From NCBI GenBank assembly GCA_021821235.1, contig JAKACS010000203.1:1-6210 (forward strand): DNA of 6,210 nucleotides. The letters run 5' to 3'. A program made the position numbers and the translations under genes. The notes below the pieces were generated by a model. The model did not search any database. It was not told where the DNA came from and saw only the letters and a list, made by a program, of their open reading frames with translations. Below are positions 1-5,897 of the stretch, in pieces. Numbering within the stretch: the first letter of the stretch is position 1; each line of letters starts with the position of its first letter. This stretch comes from Bacillota bacterium (GTDB lineage Bacteria > Bacillota > Bacilli > Bacillales_B > DSM-18226).

Positions 1-2
1 CG

Positions 3-812
3 GCGTTTCAGCTCCGAAAGGAAATACAGAAGGTAAAATCAATGACCGCCAAGCCGTTTGGAGTTAATTTTGCCATCGGACAGCATGGCAGGGCATTTCA
101 AGATTTTCTTGAAATTGCGATTGATGAAGAAGTTCCGGTAATTACCATGACCGGGGGAAACCCTGCTCCCATTTTTGAACAATTGAAAGGGACAAAAGCG
201 AAGAAGCTTGTTCTGGTTGCTGCCAAAAGACAGGCGATAAAAGCAGAAGAATTAGGAGCAGATGCCGTGATGGTTGTCGGCCAGGAAGGAGGCGGCCATT
301 TAGGCAGGGACGATGTGGGAACCGTCGTACTCATTCCGAAAGTTGTCGACTCCGTTTCCATACCGGTGATTGCTTCAGGAGGCATAGGCGATGGCCGGGG
401 ACTAATGGCGGCTCTTAGTTTAGGTGCTGACGGAATTGAGATGGGGACAAGGTTCATTGCAACAAAAGAGTGCGTTCATGCATGTGATGCGTATAAAAAG
501 CAGCTGATTAGCGGGACTGAAACCGATACTGTTGTCATCAAGCGGTCACTTGGTGCACCTGCTAGGGCAATTAAAGGCCGCTGGACAGAACAAATTCTTG
601 AAATCGAGAACAATGGCGGCACTTATGAGGATCTTCGTTCATTCATCAGCGGGGAGGCAAATAAACGGTTTATTCAGGATGGCATAGAGGATGAAGGTTT
701 TGCTTGGGCTGGCCAGGTGATGGGGTTAATCAACGATGTTCCTACGGTGGCAGAATTAATCTCGCGGATGATAACAGATGCTGAGCGGATCCGGTCAAAC
801 TGGGGGTACTAA
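3..812 (+). CDS. Nitronate monooxygenase / FabK-like FMN oxidoreductase, 5'-truncated by window edge
   Basis: The frame is open from base 3, the first complete codon, so the ATG at 42 is internal: the codons before it read like the family (a helix, then xxKPFGVN), and no ribosome site precedes that ATG. 269 residues are visible; about 320-350 is usual, so the N-terminal strand and first glycine motif are missing. The family is an FMN TIM barrel that oxidises nitronates or, in the FabK branch, reduces enoyl-ACP. Visible motifs are GQEGGGHLG at visible residues 93-101, whose His99 (codon 297-299) matches the conserved active-site His; the phosphate-binding GGIGDGRG at 126-133; and GIEMGTRF at 144-151. 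No membrane segment is seen. YrpB-type nitronate monooxygenase is my best reading; FabK is less likely but cannot be excluded. A 67-bp gap without a terminator precedes yktA, so cotranscription is possible. Confidence 0.88.
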   Translation, partial: AFQLRKEIQKVKSMTAKPFGVNFAIGQHGRAFQDFLEIAIDEEVPVITMTGGNPAPIFEQLKGTKAKKLVLVAAKRQAIKAEELGADAVMVVGQEGGGHLGRDDVGTVVLIPKVVDSVSIPVIASGGIGDGRGLMAALSLGADGIEMGTRFIATKECVHACDAYKKQLISGTETDTVVIKRSLGAPARAIKGRWTEQILEIENNGGTYEDLRSFISGEANKRFIQDGIEDEGFAWAGQVMGLINDVPTVAELISRMITDAERIRSNWGY

Positions 813-879
813 CCTTCTTGCGTTTGCCATGATTTAACGGTAAATTGGTTGTAGTATTAAACAAAAGTAGGTGAACGAG

Positions 880-1152
880 ATGGAATACCAATATCCGATT
901 GATTACAGTTGGTCAACTGAGGAAATCGTTGATGTGATCCACTTTTTTGAAGCGATTGAATCAGCATATGAAAAGGGGATCCAGCGGGAAACGCTTATGT
1001 CCGCGTATCGCCGATTTAAAGAAATAGTACCAAGCAAAGCGGAAGAGAAGAAACTATGTGGCGAGTTTGAAGAAATCAGCAGTTATTCAGCCTATCGTGC
1101 TGTTAAAAAAGCAAAGGAAGCGGCAGCTGATGATAAAATCATAATGAAATGA
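880..1152 (+). CDS. yktA: UPF0223 family protein YktA
   Basis: A small soluble protein of 90 aa, close to the family's usual size; its function is not known. The core resembles UPF0223: [11 protein letters not shown] at the start, then a mostly helical body with [17 protein letters not shown] at about residues 42-58 and [12 protein letters not shown] near the end. I chose the ATG at 880 over the in-frame GTG at 871 because AGGTGA (869-874) sits 5 bases before the ATG, the GTG has no ribosome site, and family members begin MEYxYP. The gene follows the oxidoreductase on the same strand and converges on yktB across a shared hairpin. It has no signal peptide or membrane segment. A weak promoter (TTTAAC 833-838, TATTAA 855-860, 16-bp spacer) may lie upstream. 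Confidence 0.92.
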   Translation: MEYQYPIDYSWSTEEIVDVIHFFEAIESAYEKGIQRETLMSAYRRFKEIVPSKAEEKKLCGEFEEISSYSAYRAVKKAKEAAADDKIIMK

Positions 1153-1190
1153 AAAACAGGCGCCCGATTTTGGAGCGCCTTTAAGTTTTT
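1150..1190. terminator. Bidirectional Rho-independent terminator between yktA and yktB
   Basis: The stem is AGGCGC (1158-1163) with GCGCCT (1175-1180), extended by CC/GG around a GATTTT loop with one bulged A. On the plus strand it is followed by TTAAGTTTTT, and on the minus strand by GTTTTTC. It therefore serves both convergent genes, starting within the last codons of yktA and ending 34 bp before the yktB stop. Confidence 0.85.
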
Positions 1191-1224
1191 GAAATTCAGA
1201 ACCATAAACTTTGTCCACATTATT

Positions 1225-1848
1225 TCAAAAAGCCATCAAGTACAATGGAACGAGTGTTTCGAATGTTTCCTTAACAAAGTCGCCAAATGCTGGACCGTTT
1301 TTTAGCAATGGATCGTCTTTTGCTATATGGCGGCCGACAAGAAATTCCGCTTTTTTCACATCCCGAAAGCGTTCAAGTGCACTTCGCAATCCATCTTTCC
1401 CCATATTCGCAACAGAATTCGCATCCTTTTTTGTATGGTCGAGGGAAATGACAAAATCTTCTGGAATCAGTTTAACCACCTCATCAAAATGGGTAAGAAA
1501 AGTAGTGGCAATCTCTGCTTTCCTTGGCAACTCATATATGAAAGCAAGCCAAACAAAGACATGATCATCAAAAACACCAACCTGGAAATGCGGATGTTGT
1601 TTGTACCCCCGTTTATTATTAGCGATGGCTAGCCATGTATCCTTTGGCGGATTAACGGTTCTTCTCGCATGCTTTGCAATATGTAAAAACATTTCATTCC
1701 CAATCCGTACGGATAAATCGTTTGTCAACACTTGGCCAATAGCTTGGAATTTTGGCTGGATTCTTTCGCGGATGGCCTCCATCCGTTCATCCAACCCAGC
1801 AATTTGAAAGGTGTCAAAATCTTTTTTTGTAAATCCTTTAAACTCCAA
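1225..1848 (-). CDS. yktB: DUF1054 / UPF0637 family protein YktB
   Basis: Cytosolic protein of 207 aa, near the usual length of about 210 for this Firmicutes family, whose biochemical role is not established. The N-terminus (FTKKDFDTFxIxGLDxRMEAI) and the centre (AKHARRTVNPPKDTW at 58-72, then NNKRGYKQHPHFQVG at 77-91) are what I recognise as the conserved core. The start is TTG at 1848-1846: AGGGAGTGA lies upstream (the AGTGA portion is 9 bases away), family similarity runs to the first residues, and the next Met is residue 23. No signal peptide or membrane segment is present. It runs against yktA and is divergent from the 65-aa gene, so the 266-bp region at 1849-2114 should hold its promoter; I see only a weak candidate there. 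Confidence 0.92.
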   Translation of the reverse strand: MEFKGFTKKDFDTFQIAGLDERMEAIRERIQPKFQAIGQVLTNDLSVRIGNEMFLHIAKHARRTVNPPKDTWLAIANNKRGYKQHPHFQVGVFDDHVFVWLAFIYELPRKAEIATTFLTHFDEVVKLIPEDFVISLDHTKKDANSVANMGKDGLRSALERFRDVKKAEFLVGRHIAKDDPLLKNGPAFGDFVKETFETLVPLYLMAF

Positions 1849-1959
1849 TGTAAACCGTCACTCCCTCTATCTTATGTTTAGCTCAGCTTATTTCGGGTAA
1901 AAAAAAGCAACGAATCATTTAGCAGCGGAGCACAAATGACCTGCCTATTCTTGTACATT

Positions 1960-1968
1960 ATTTTAGCA
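1960..1968 (-). promoter_or_regulatory. Possible extended -10 for yktB
   Basis: Read on the minus strand, TGC directly followed by TAAAAT gives an extended -10 (TGn + TAnAAT) about 110 bp upstream of the yktB TTG. No good -35 hexamer stands at 16-18 bp, so this is a weak, pattern-only call. Confidence 0.25.
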
Positions 1969-2031
1969 TAACAGCCGTTGAACGGAAAACATCGCGCCTT
2001 ACAGCCGTATATAGGTATTCGCACAAATTTG

Positions 2032-2063
2032 TTGCAACATATGAATGCTGCTCATACTATAAT
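2032..2063 (+). promoter_or_regulatory. SigA-type promoter candidate for the 65-aa gene
   Basis: A perfect TATAAT lies at 2058-2063. The -35 is less clear: GCAACA (2034-2039) gives an 18-bp spacer with 3 of 6 matches, while TTGCAA (2032-2037) matches better but leaves a 20-bp spacer. A 10-bp palindrome, TGTTGCAACA (2030-2039), covers the -35 area. The implied transcript would start near 2070, leaving a leader of about 45 bases. Confidence 0.5.
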
Positions 2064-2114
2064 AGTAAAAATATTCGAAAAACCAGATTGCTTTGAAGGG
2101 AGTGTCTAATCCTT

Positions 2115-2312
2115 ATGAGACAAGTCATGAATACTGCTTCTCGAAGAAAGACAAGTGAAATGGAAAGAACCGCCGTTTTGAGACTGGAAATGGATTATGA
2201 ATTGGCGACATTATTTGAAGCGATGACGGAAAATAATAATGATAAAATGAAGGACTGCAAACAAAAGTTAGAAAGAATTCGTCAAGAACTGCTGCGTTTA
2301 AAAGCTCTTTAA
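2115..2312 (+). CDS. Small charged helical protein, possibly YkzI
   Basis: A 65-aa protein with no family motif I can name securely. Position between yktB and yktC suggests the B. subtilis small gene ykzI, but that is recall of gene order rather than alignment. The sequence is rich in Lys, Arg and Glu and predicts helix almost throughout. Residues about 42-64 (KMKDCKQKLERIRQELLRLK) show a leucine/isoleucine spacing that suits a short coiled coil, so self-association or partner binding is plausible. There is one Cys, no signal peptide and no membrane segment. The ATG at 2115 has AAGGGAGTG at 2096-2104; the second Met (residue 5) is a less likely start. A -10 box at 2058 precedes it and a strong terminator follows 73 bp after the stop, so it is probably transcribed alone. 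Confidence 0.8.
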   Translation: MRQVMNTASRRKTSEMERTAVLRLEMDYELATLFEAMTENNNDKMKDCKQKLERIRQELLRLKAL

Positions 2313-2385
2313 AAAAACCGTGAGATTTACGTAAGGGGAAGAGCTGGAGAATGGAGCAAATTACAATTCAATATCATGCAACTTA

Positions 2386-2429
2386 AAACGAACTCCTAAT
2401 GAGAAGAGGGGGTTCGTTTATTATTTTTT
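2386..2429 (+). terminator. Rho-independent terminator downstream of the 65-aa gene
   Basis: An 11-bp stem with AAACGAAC (2386-2393) pairing GTTCGTTT (2412-2419) is extended by T.G, C-G and C-G pairs inside. A 12-base loop closes it, and a TTATTATTTTTT tract follows. It ends the transcript of the 65-aa gene and insulates yktC. Confidence 0.88.
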
Positions 2430-2456
2430 GGTAAAATAGTCAAGCAAGGGAAAGCT

Positions 2457-2482
2457 AAAAGTTGATGATATCAACTTTTTTT
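2457..2482. repeat. AT-rich perfect inverted repeat with T-tract
   Basis: AAAAGTTGAT (2457-2466) and ATCAACTTTT (2470-2479) are exact inverted copies around a GAT spacer, followed by more Ts to 2482. With only three G-C pairs and a 3-base loop it would be a weak second terminator behind the one at 2386-2429. It could instead be a protein-binding palindrome ahead of yktC; a TTGATG inside it (2462-2467) could act as a -35, but the matching -10 (TAAGCT, 2485-2490) is poor. Confidence 0.6.
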
Positions 2483-2552
2483 ACTAAGCTTAGAGTATCA
2501 CTTTTTGGGATACATAGGAAATTCAAAGAATGGTTTACGGGAGGGTAATAGG

Positions 2553-3350
2553 ATGGATTGGGAAAGTATTGACCGTCATGCAAAGCAATGGATCGAAGAA
2601 GCGGGGAATCGAATTCGCTCTTCTTTTGACAAAACGTTGAATGTACAAACAAAATCGAATCCGAATGATTTAGTGACAAACATGGATAAAGAAATTGAAC
2701 AGCTTTTTATCACTCAAATTAAAAAAATGTACCCAGATCATCAAATTTTGGGCGAAGAAGGATATGGCGACGAGATCAAGGCGCAGGAAGGGATTGTCTG
2801 GATGCTCGATCCCATTGATGGGACAATGAACTTTATTCATCAACAACGCAATTTTGCGATTTCCCTTGGTGTGTATGAAGACGGAATTGGAAAAATCGGA
2901 TATGTGTATGATGTTGTTCATAATGAACTGTACCATGCCATAAAAGGCAAGGGAGCCTTTCTAAATGGCAAACGCCTGCCGATGCTGAAGGAAGCTAAGG
3001 TGGAAGAGGCAATCATTGCCCTTAATGCGACGTGGGTAGTTGAAAATAAACGAATTGACCACAACCTGATGATTCCGCTCGTAAGGGATGCCAGAGGGAC
3101 AAGATCGTATGGAACTGCCGCCCTTGAAATGATTTATGTCGCAACTGGCAGGGTCGATGCGTATATTTCCTTAAGGCTTGCGCCATGGGATTATGCCGGT
3201 GGCGCCTTGATTGTTGAGGAACTGGGGGGAGTTGTAACCAATTTAAGAGGGGGAAAATTGGATTTTCTTTCAAAGGATTCTGTATTTGCCTCAAAACCGG
3301 GACTTCACGAAACCATTTTAAAAAAATACCTTAAAGATGGGAAATGGTAA
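2553..3350 (+). CDS. yktC: Inositol monophosphatase family protein YktC
   Basis: A Mg-dependent phosphatase of the IMPase/FIG superfamily that hydrolyses phosphate monoesters such as inositol phosphates; substrate preference cannot be read from sequence. It is 265 aa, which suits a single-domain bacterial IMPase. Motifs in order: NDLVTNMD at 38-45; ILGEEG at 65-70 with the metal ligand Glu69; WMLDPIDGTMNF at 83-94 with metal ligands Asp86 and Asp89 and Thr91; and LAPWDYAGG at 209-217 with Asp213. All catalytic residues are present. The ATG at 2553 is the start: GGGAGGG (2539-2545) lies 7 bases before it and the protein begins MDWESIDRHAKQWI, as the family does. The longer frame from 2505 lacks a ribosome site and adds 16 unrelated residues. 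It is isolated by terminators on both sides; no clear promoter was found in 2430-2552. Confidence 0.95.
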   Translation: MDWESIDRHAKQWIEEAGNRIRSSFDKTLNVQTKSNPNDLVTNMDKEIEQLFITQIKKMYPDHQILGEEGYGDEIKAQEGIVWMLDPIDGTMNFIHQQRNFAISLGVYEDGIGKIGYVYDVVHNELYHAIKGKGAFLNGKRLPMLKEAKVEEAIIALNATWVVENKRIDHNLMIPLVRDARGTRSYGTAALEMIYVATGRVDAYISLRLAPWDYAGGALIVEELGGVVTNLRGGKLDFLSKDSVFASKPGLHETILKKYLKDGKW

Positions 3351-3357
3351 GTTCCTT

Positions 3358-3400
3358 CTAAAAAAAGAGAGCCGGGGCTCTTGTGCCCACGCTCTCTGTT
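3358..3400. terminator. Shared terminator of yktC and ylaF
   Basis: AGAGAGC (3366-3372) pairs with GCTCTCT (3391-3397), and an inner GGGC/GCCC stem sits beyond a 2x2 internal loop. On the minus strand the hairpin is followed by a run of T (3365-3360 and on), making it a strong terminator for ylaF. In the plus direction the tail is only GTTAGTTT, so yktC termination would be weaker. Confidence 0.85.
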
Positions 3401-3403
3401 AGT

Positions 3404-3589
3404 TTATAACACTCCGTTTTCGCGCATTTTCCGCTTTGTTTTAAAGCCGAGTCCCATAATCATTACCCAAACGGCAATGCTGCTAAGTGTCCCGATGATG
3501 CTTTGTTCAGCAATCGCAATACCAATTACGATAATGCTTGCTGCTGATAAGATCGAATAAACAAGAAAAATCCATTTGATCTGCTTCAC
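3404..3589 (-). CDS. ylaF: Small membrane protein, DUF5325 / YlaF
   Basis: A two-helix membrane protein of 61 aa with no known function. Hydrophobic segments lie at about residues 6-26 and 30-48, joined by a short AEQS turn, and a basic tail (KTKRKMREN) probably faces the cytosol; this layout and its place before typA match YlaF of B. subtilis. The start needs care. An ATG at 3595 gives 63 aa, but AAGGGGG (3603-3597) ends only one base before it. The in-frame GTG at 3589 is 7 bases from that site and gives the MKQIKW start, so I prefer GTG. The gene is divergent from typA and converges on yktC. A weak promoter may lie upstream (TTTACA at 3650-3645 with TAAAGA 18 bp on), but it is not convincing. 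Confidence 0.82.
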   Translation of the reverse strand: MKQIKWIFLVYSILSAASIIVIGIAIAEQSIIGTLSSIAVWVMIMGLGFKTKRKMRENGVL

Positions 3590-3692
3590 TTTCATTCCCC
3601 CTTGTCAACGCTTGCAAAATTCTTTATTTGTTCATTTTTTCTCCTGTAAAGCGCCTTGATTCCTTATACTAAACATTGTACAATAAAATGCT

Positions 3693-3722
3693 TTTAGATT
3701 TCTACAATAAATGTGGTATAAT
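3693..3722 (+). promoter_or_regulatory. typA promoter with extended -10
   Basis: TATAAT at 3717-3722 is preceded directly by TGG (3714-3716), giving the TGn extension common in Bacillus promoters. TTTAGA (3693-3698) is a 4-of-6 match to the -35 at 18 bp. The predicted transcript starts near 3729 with a leader of about 60 bases holding AGGAG at 3777-3781. Confidence 0.75.
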
Positions 3723-3790
3723 GTTTTAGTTGTGAATGAGAAACTAAAAATAGAATTTATTTTTATGAATAAAGGTAGGAGTGAAATTTT

Positions 3791-5629
3791 TTGAAATATA
3801 GAGAAGATATCCGCAATATCGCGATTATTGCCCACGTTGACCATGGAAAAACGACTTTGGTTGACCAATTGTTAAAACAGTCCGGAATTTTTCGTTCAAA
3901 TGAACACATTGAAGAACGTGCAATGGACTCAAATGATTTGGAAAGAGAACGTGGAATTACCATTTTAGCGAAAAACACAGCAATCCAATACAAAAATAAA
4001 CGAATCAATATTTTGGATACACCTGGACACGCCGATTTTGGCGGAGAAGTTGAACGGATCATGAAAATGGTTGACGGTGTATTGCTTGTGGTGGATGCGT
4101 ATGAAGGTTGCATGCCGCAAACTCGGTTTGTTTTAAAGAAAGCATTGGAACAAAATTTGACACCGATTGTTGTCGTCAACAAAATTGACCGCGATTTTGC
4201 CCGACCAGCAGAAGTTGTTGATGAAGTTCTCGACTTATTTATTGAACTTGGTGCAAATGAGGATCAGCTGGAATTTCCGGTTGTTTATGCTTCGGCCATT
4301 AATGGAACGGCGAGCATGGATCCGGACCATCAAGAAGAGAACATGCAATCATTATTTGATGCCATCATTGAGCATATTCCGGCGCCGATTGACAATCGAA
4401 CAGAGCCGCTGCAATTTCAAGTAGCGCTTCTTGATTACAATGACTATGTCGGCAGAATTGGGATTGGACGTGTGTTCCGCGGGTCGATGAAGGTTGGCCA
4501 GCAGGTAGCTCTTATGAAACTTGACGGAACCGTTAAGTCTTTTCGCGTTACGAAAATCTTTGGCTTTTTTGGATTAAAACGTGAGGAAGTCAATGAAGCG
4601 TTTGCCGGCGATTTAATCGCTGTCTCCGGAATGGAAGATATTAATGTAGGCGAGACGGTTTGCCCGATTGAACATCAAGAAGCATTGCCAGTATTACGAA
4701 TCGATGAACCAACACTGCAAATGACCTTCCTGGTAAACAATAGTCCATTTGCGGGCAGAGAGGGCAAATATTTAACGGCGAGGAAAATTGAAGAAAGACT
4801 ACGGGCACAATTGCATACCGATGTTAGCTTGCGGGTTGAAAATACGGATTCCCCAGATGCCTGGATTGTATCCGGACGCGGCGAACTTCACTTATCCATT
4901 TTAATTGAAAATATGCGCCGTGAAGGGTTTGAGCTTCAAGTATCAAAGCCTGAAGTCATTGTAAAAGAAATTGATGGCGTTCGCTGTGAACCAGTAGAGC
5001 GGGTACAAATCGATGTTCCTGAGGAGCATACGGGTGCGATTATGGAATCGATTGGCGCGCGCAAAGGCGAACTTCTTGACATGGTGAACAATGGTGCTGG
5101 CCAAGTTCGGCTGACCTTTAATGTACCGGCTCGCGGCTTGATCGGTTATACAACCGAATTTATGACATTAACACGTGGATATGGTATTATTAACCATACA
5201 TTTGACAGTTATCAGCCAATGCTCCAAGGACAAGTGGGCGGAAGACGCGAAGGGGTTCTTGTGTCAATGGAGACTGGGAAAACTTCGACGTATGGAATTA
5301 TGCAAGTAGAAGACCGCGGCACCATTTTTGTTGAACCGGGTACAGAGATTTACGAAGGAATGATTGTTGGAGAGCACACTCGTGAAAACGATCTTGCTGT
5401 CAATGTTACAAAAGTGAAACAGGCGACAAACGTTCGCTCGGCAACAAAAGACCAGACCGCTGTTATTAAAAAGCCGCGGATCATGACATTGGAAGAATCA
5501 TTGGAATATTTGAATGATGATGAGTATTGTGAGGTTACGCCAATGTCGGTTCGACTCCGCAAAAAAATTCTCGACAAAAATGAACGGGAAAAATTAGCAA
5601 GAAAGAAAAAATATGCGGAATTAAGCTAA
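3791..5629 (+). CDS. typA: Ribosome-binding translational GTPase TypA/BipA
   Basis: A ribosome-binding translational GTPase of the EF-G/LepA group, linked to ribosome assembly and stress or cold growth. It is 612 aa, the usual full length. GTPase motifs are intact: AHVDHGKT at 14-21 (G1), RGIT at 54-57 (G2), DTPGH at 76-80 (G3), NKID at 130-133 (G4) and SA at 168-169 (G5). An EF-Tu-type beta-barrel follows at about 200-290, then EF-G III- and V-like domains (to about 480, with GRGELHLSILIENMRREG in the first) and the BipA-specific C-terminal domain with a lysine-rich end. The start is TTG at 3791: AGGAG (3777-3781) is 9 bases upstream and the protein begins MKYREDIRNIAIIAHVDHGK, as family members do. 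It has its own promoter and is divergent from ylaF. No convincing terminator follows, so transcription may continue into the ylaH remnant and the next gene. Confidence 0.97.
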   Translation: MKYREDIRNIAIIAHVDHGKTTLVDQLLKQSGIFRSNEHIEERAMDSNDLERERGITILAKNTAIQYKNKRINILDTPGHADFGGEVERIMKMVDGVLLVVDAYEGCMPQTRFVLKKALEQNLTPIVVVNKIDRDFARPAEVVDEVLDLFIELGANEDQLEFPVVYASAINGTASMDPDHQEENMQSLFDAIIEHIPAPIDNRTEPLQFQVALLDYNDYVGRIGIGRVFRGSMKVGQQVALMKLDGTVKSFRVTKIFGFFGLKREEVNEAFAGDLIAVSGMEDINVGETVCPIEHQEALPVLRIDEPTLQMTFLVNNSPFAGREGKYLTARKIEERLRAQLHTDVSLRVENTDSPDAWIVSGRGELHLSILIENMRREGFELQVSKPEVIVKEIDGVRCEPVERVQIDVPEEHTGAIMESIGARKGELLDMVNNGAGQVRLTFNVPARGLIGYTTEFMTLTRGYGIINHTFDSYQPMLQGQVGGRREGVLVSMETGKTSTYGIMQVEDRGTIFVEPGTEIYEGMIVGEHTRENDLAVNVTKVKQATNVRSATKDQTAVIKKPRIMTLEESLEYLNDDEYCEVTPMSVRLRKKILDKNEREKLARKKKYAELS

Positions 5630-5742
5630 ACGGTTTGCTCATTGCTTTGGCATCAGTATTACTATCAGCAACAGGATAATGCAAAAAACACCTCTTTTCT
5701 CACTGGTGAAGTCTCTTTAATTCTTTGGGGGGGAACTAAAGT
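5630..5742 (+). other. typA-ylaH intergenic region without clear terminator
   Basis: This 113-bp stretch holds no strong hairpin with a T-tract. The best inverted pairs are short (CACC/GGTG at 5690-5707, TTGCT/AGCAA at 5642-5671). A weak promoter pattern, TTGCTC (5635-5640) and TATTAC (5657-5662) with a 16-bp spacer, could give downstream genes their own start. A G-run (5727-5733) before the ATG at 5743 is the likely ribosome site of ylaH. Confidence 0.3.
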
Positions 5743-5897
5743 ATGGTAGGGGATCGTCTTTCGTTTTTTGCTGCGCTGTATAAAGTCAATGAACAGCCGA
5801 AGGGCTTGTTGTGGCTGCGCTGATTCTGATTATTTATAAAATCCGTTTGCGCCAGGCAAAAAAACAGCAAACAGAAGGCGAAAAGGAGGGGATTTAA
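5743..5897 (+). pseudogene. ylaH: ylaH-like membrane protein gene, internally deleted and frameshifted
   Basis: The ATG at 5743, with a G-rich ribosome site at 5727-5733, opens a frame reading MVGDRLSFFAALYKVNEQPK, which resembles the YlaH N-terminus. It then runs out of register and stops at TGA 5821-5823 after 26 codons. From 5796 a second frame, two bases off, reads AEGLVVAALILIIYKIRL and a charged tail to TAA 5895-5897, which resembles the YlaH C-terminal membrane helix and tail. Together about 53 codons remain against roughly 100-105 for the family, so the middle with the first membrane helices (about 150 bp) seems lost, at a junction near 5790-5803. Family resemblance is from memory, not alignment. 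Position right after typA fits ylaH. An assembly error or a programmed shift are alternatives; the missing middle argues against the latter. Confidence 0.72.

Noticed and set aside
98..457. 119-aa minus-strand frame inside the oxidoreductase gene
   Set aside because: It lies fully antisense to a well-supported gene with conserved motifs, is rich in Pro, Ser and Thr as antisense frames often are, and has no ribosome site.
1211..1632. Two plus-strand frames (117 and 101 aa) opposite yktB
   Set aside because: Both are antisense to the DUF1054 coding sequence, have no credible ribosome site and show no family signal.
2327..2334. TTACGTAA palindrome after the 65-aa gene
   Set aside because: An 8-bp palindrome lying downstream of a gene and upstream of its terminator has no evident regulatory position.
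2505..2552. Longer yktC start at ATG 2505
   Set aside because: It has no ribosome site, and the extra residues do not resemble IMPase N-termini; the ATG at 2553 has GGGAGGG at 7 bases.
3763..4182. 139-aa minus-strand frame across the typA start
   Set aside because: It is antisense to the TypA GTPase domain; its coding appearance is explained by the typA codon pattern.
5635..5679. Short hydrophobic frame LLIALASVLLSATG after typA, resembling a signal peptide
   Set aside because: It has only a TTG as possible start, no ribosome site, and stops after 14 codons; chance hydrophobic codons are likelier.
5630..5740. Open frame continuing about 36 codons after the typA stop, suggesting stop readthrough
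   Set aside because: TAA is an efficient stop, the extension has no conserved character, and TypA is already full length at 612 aa.
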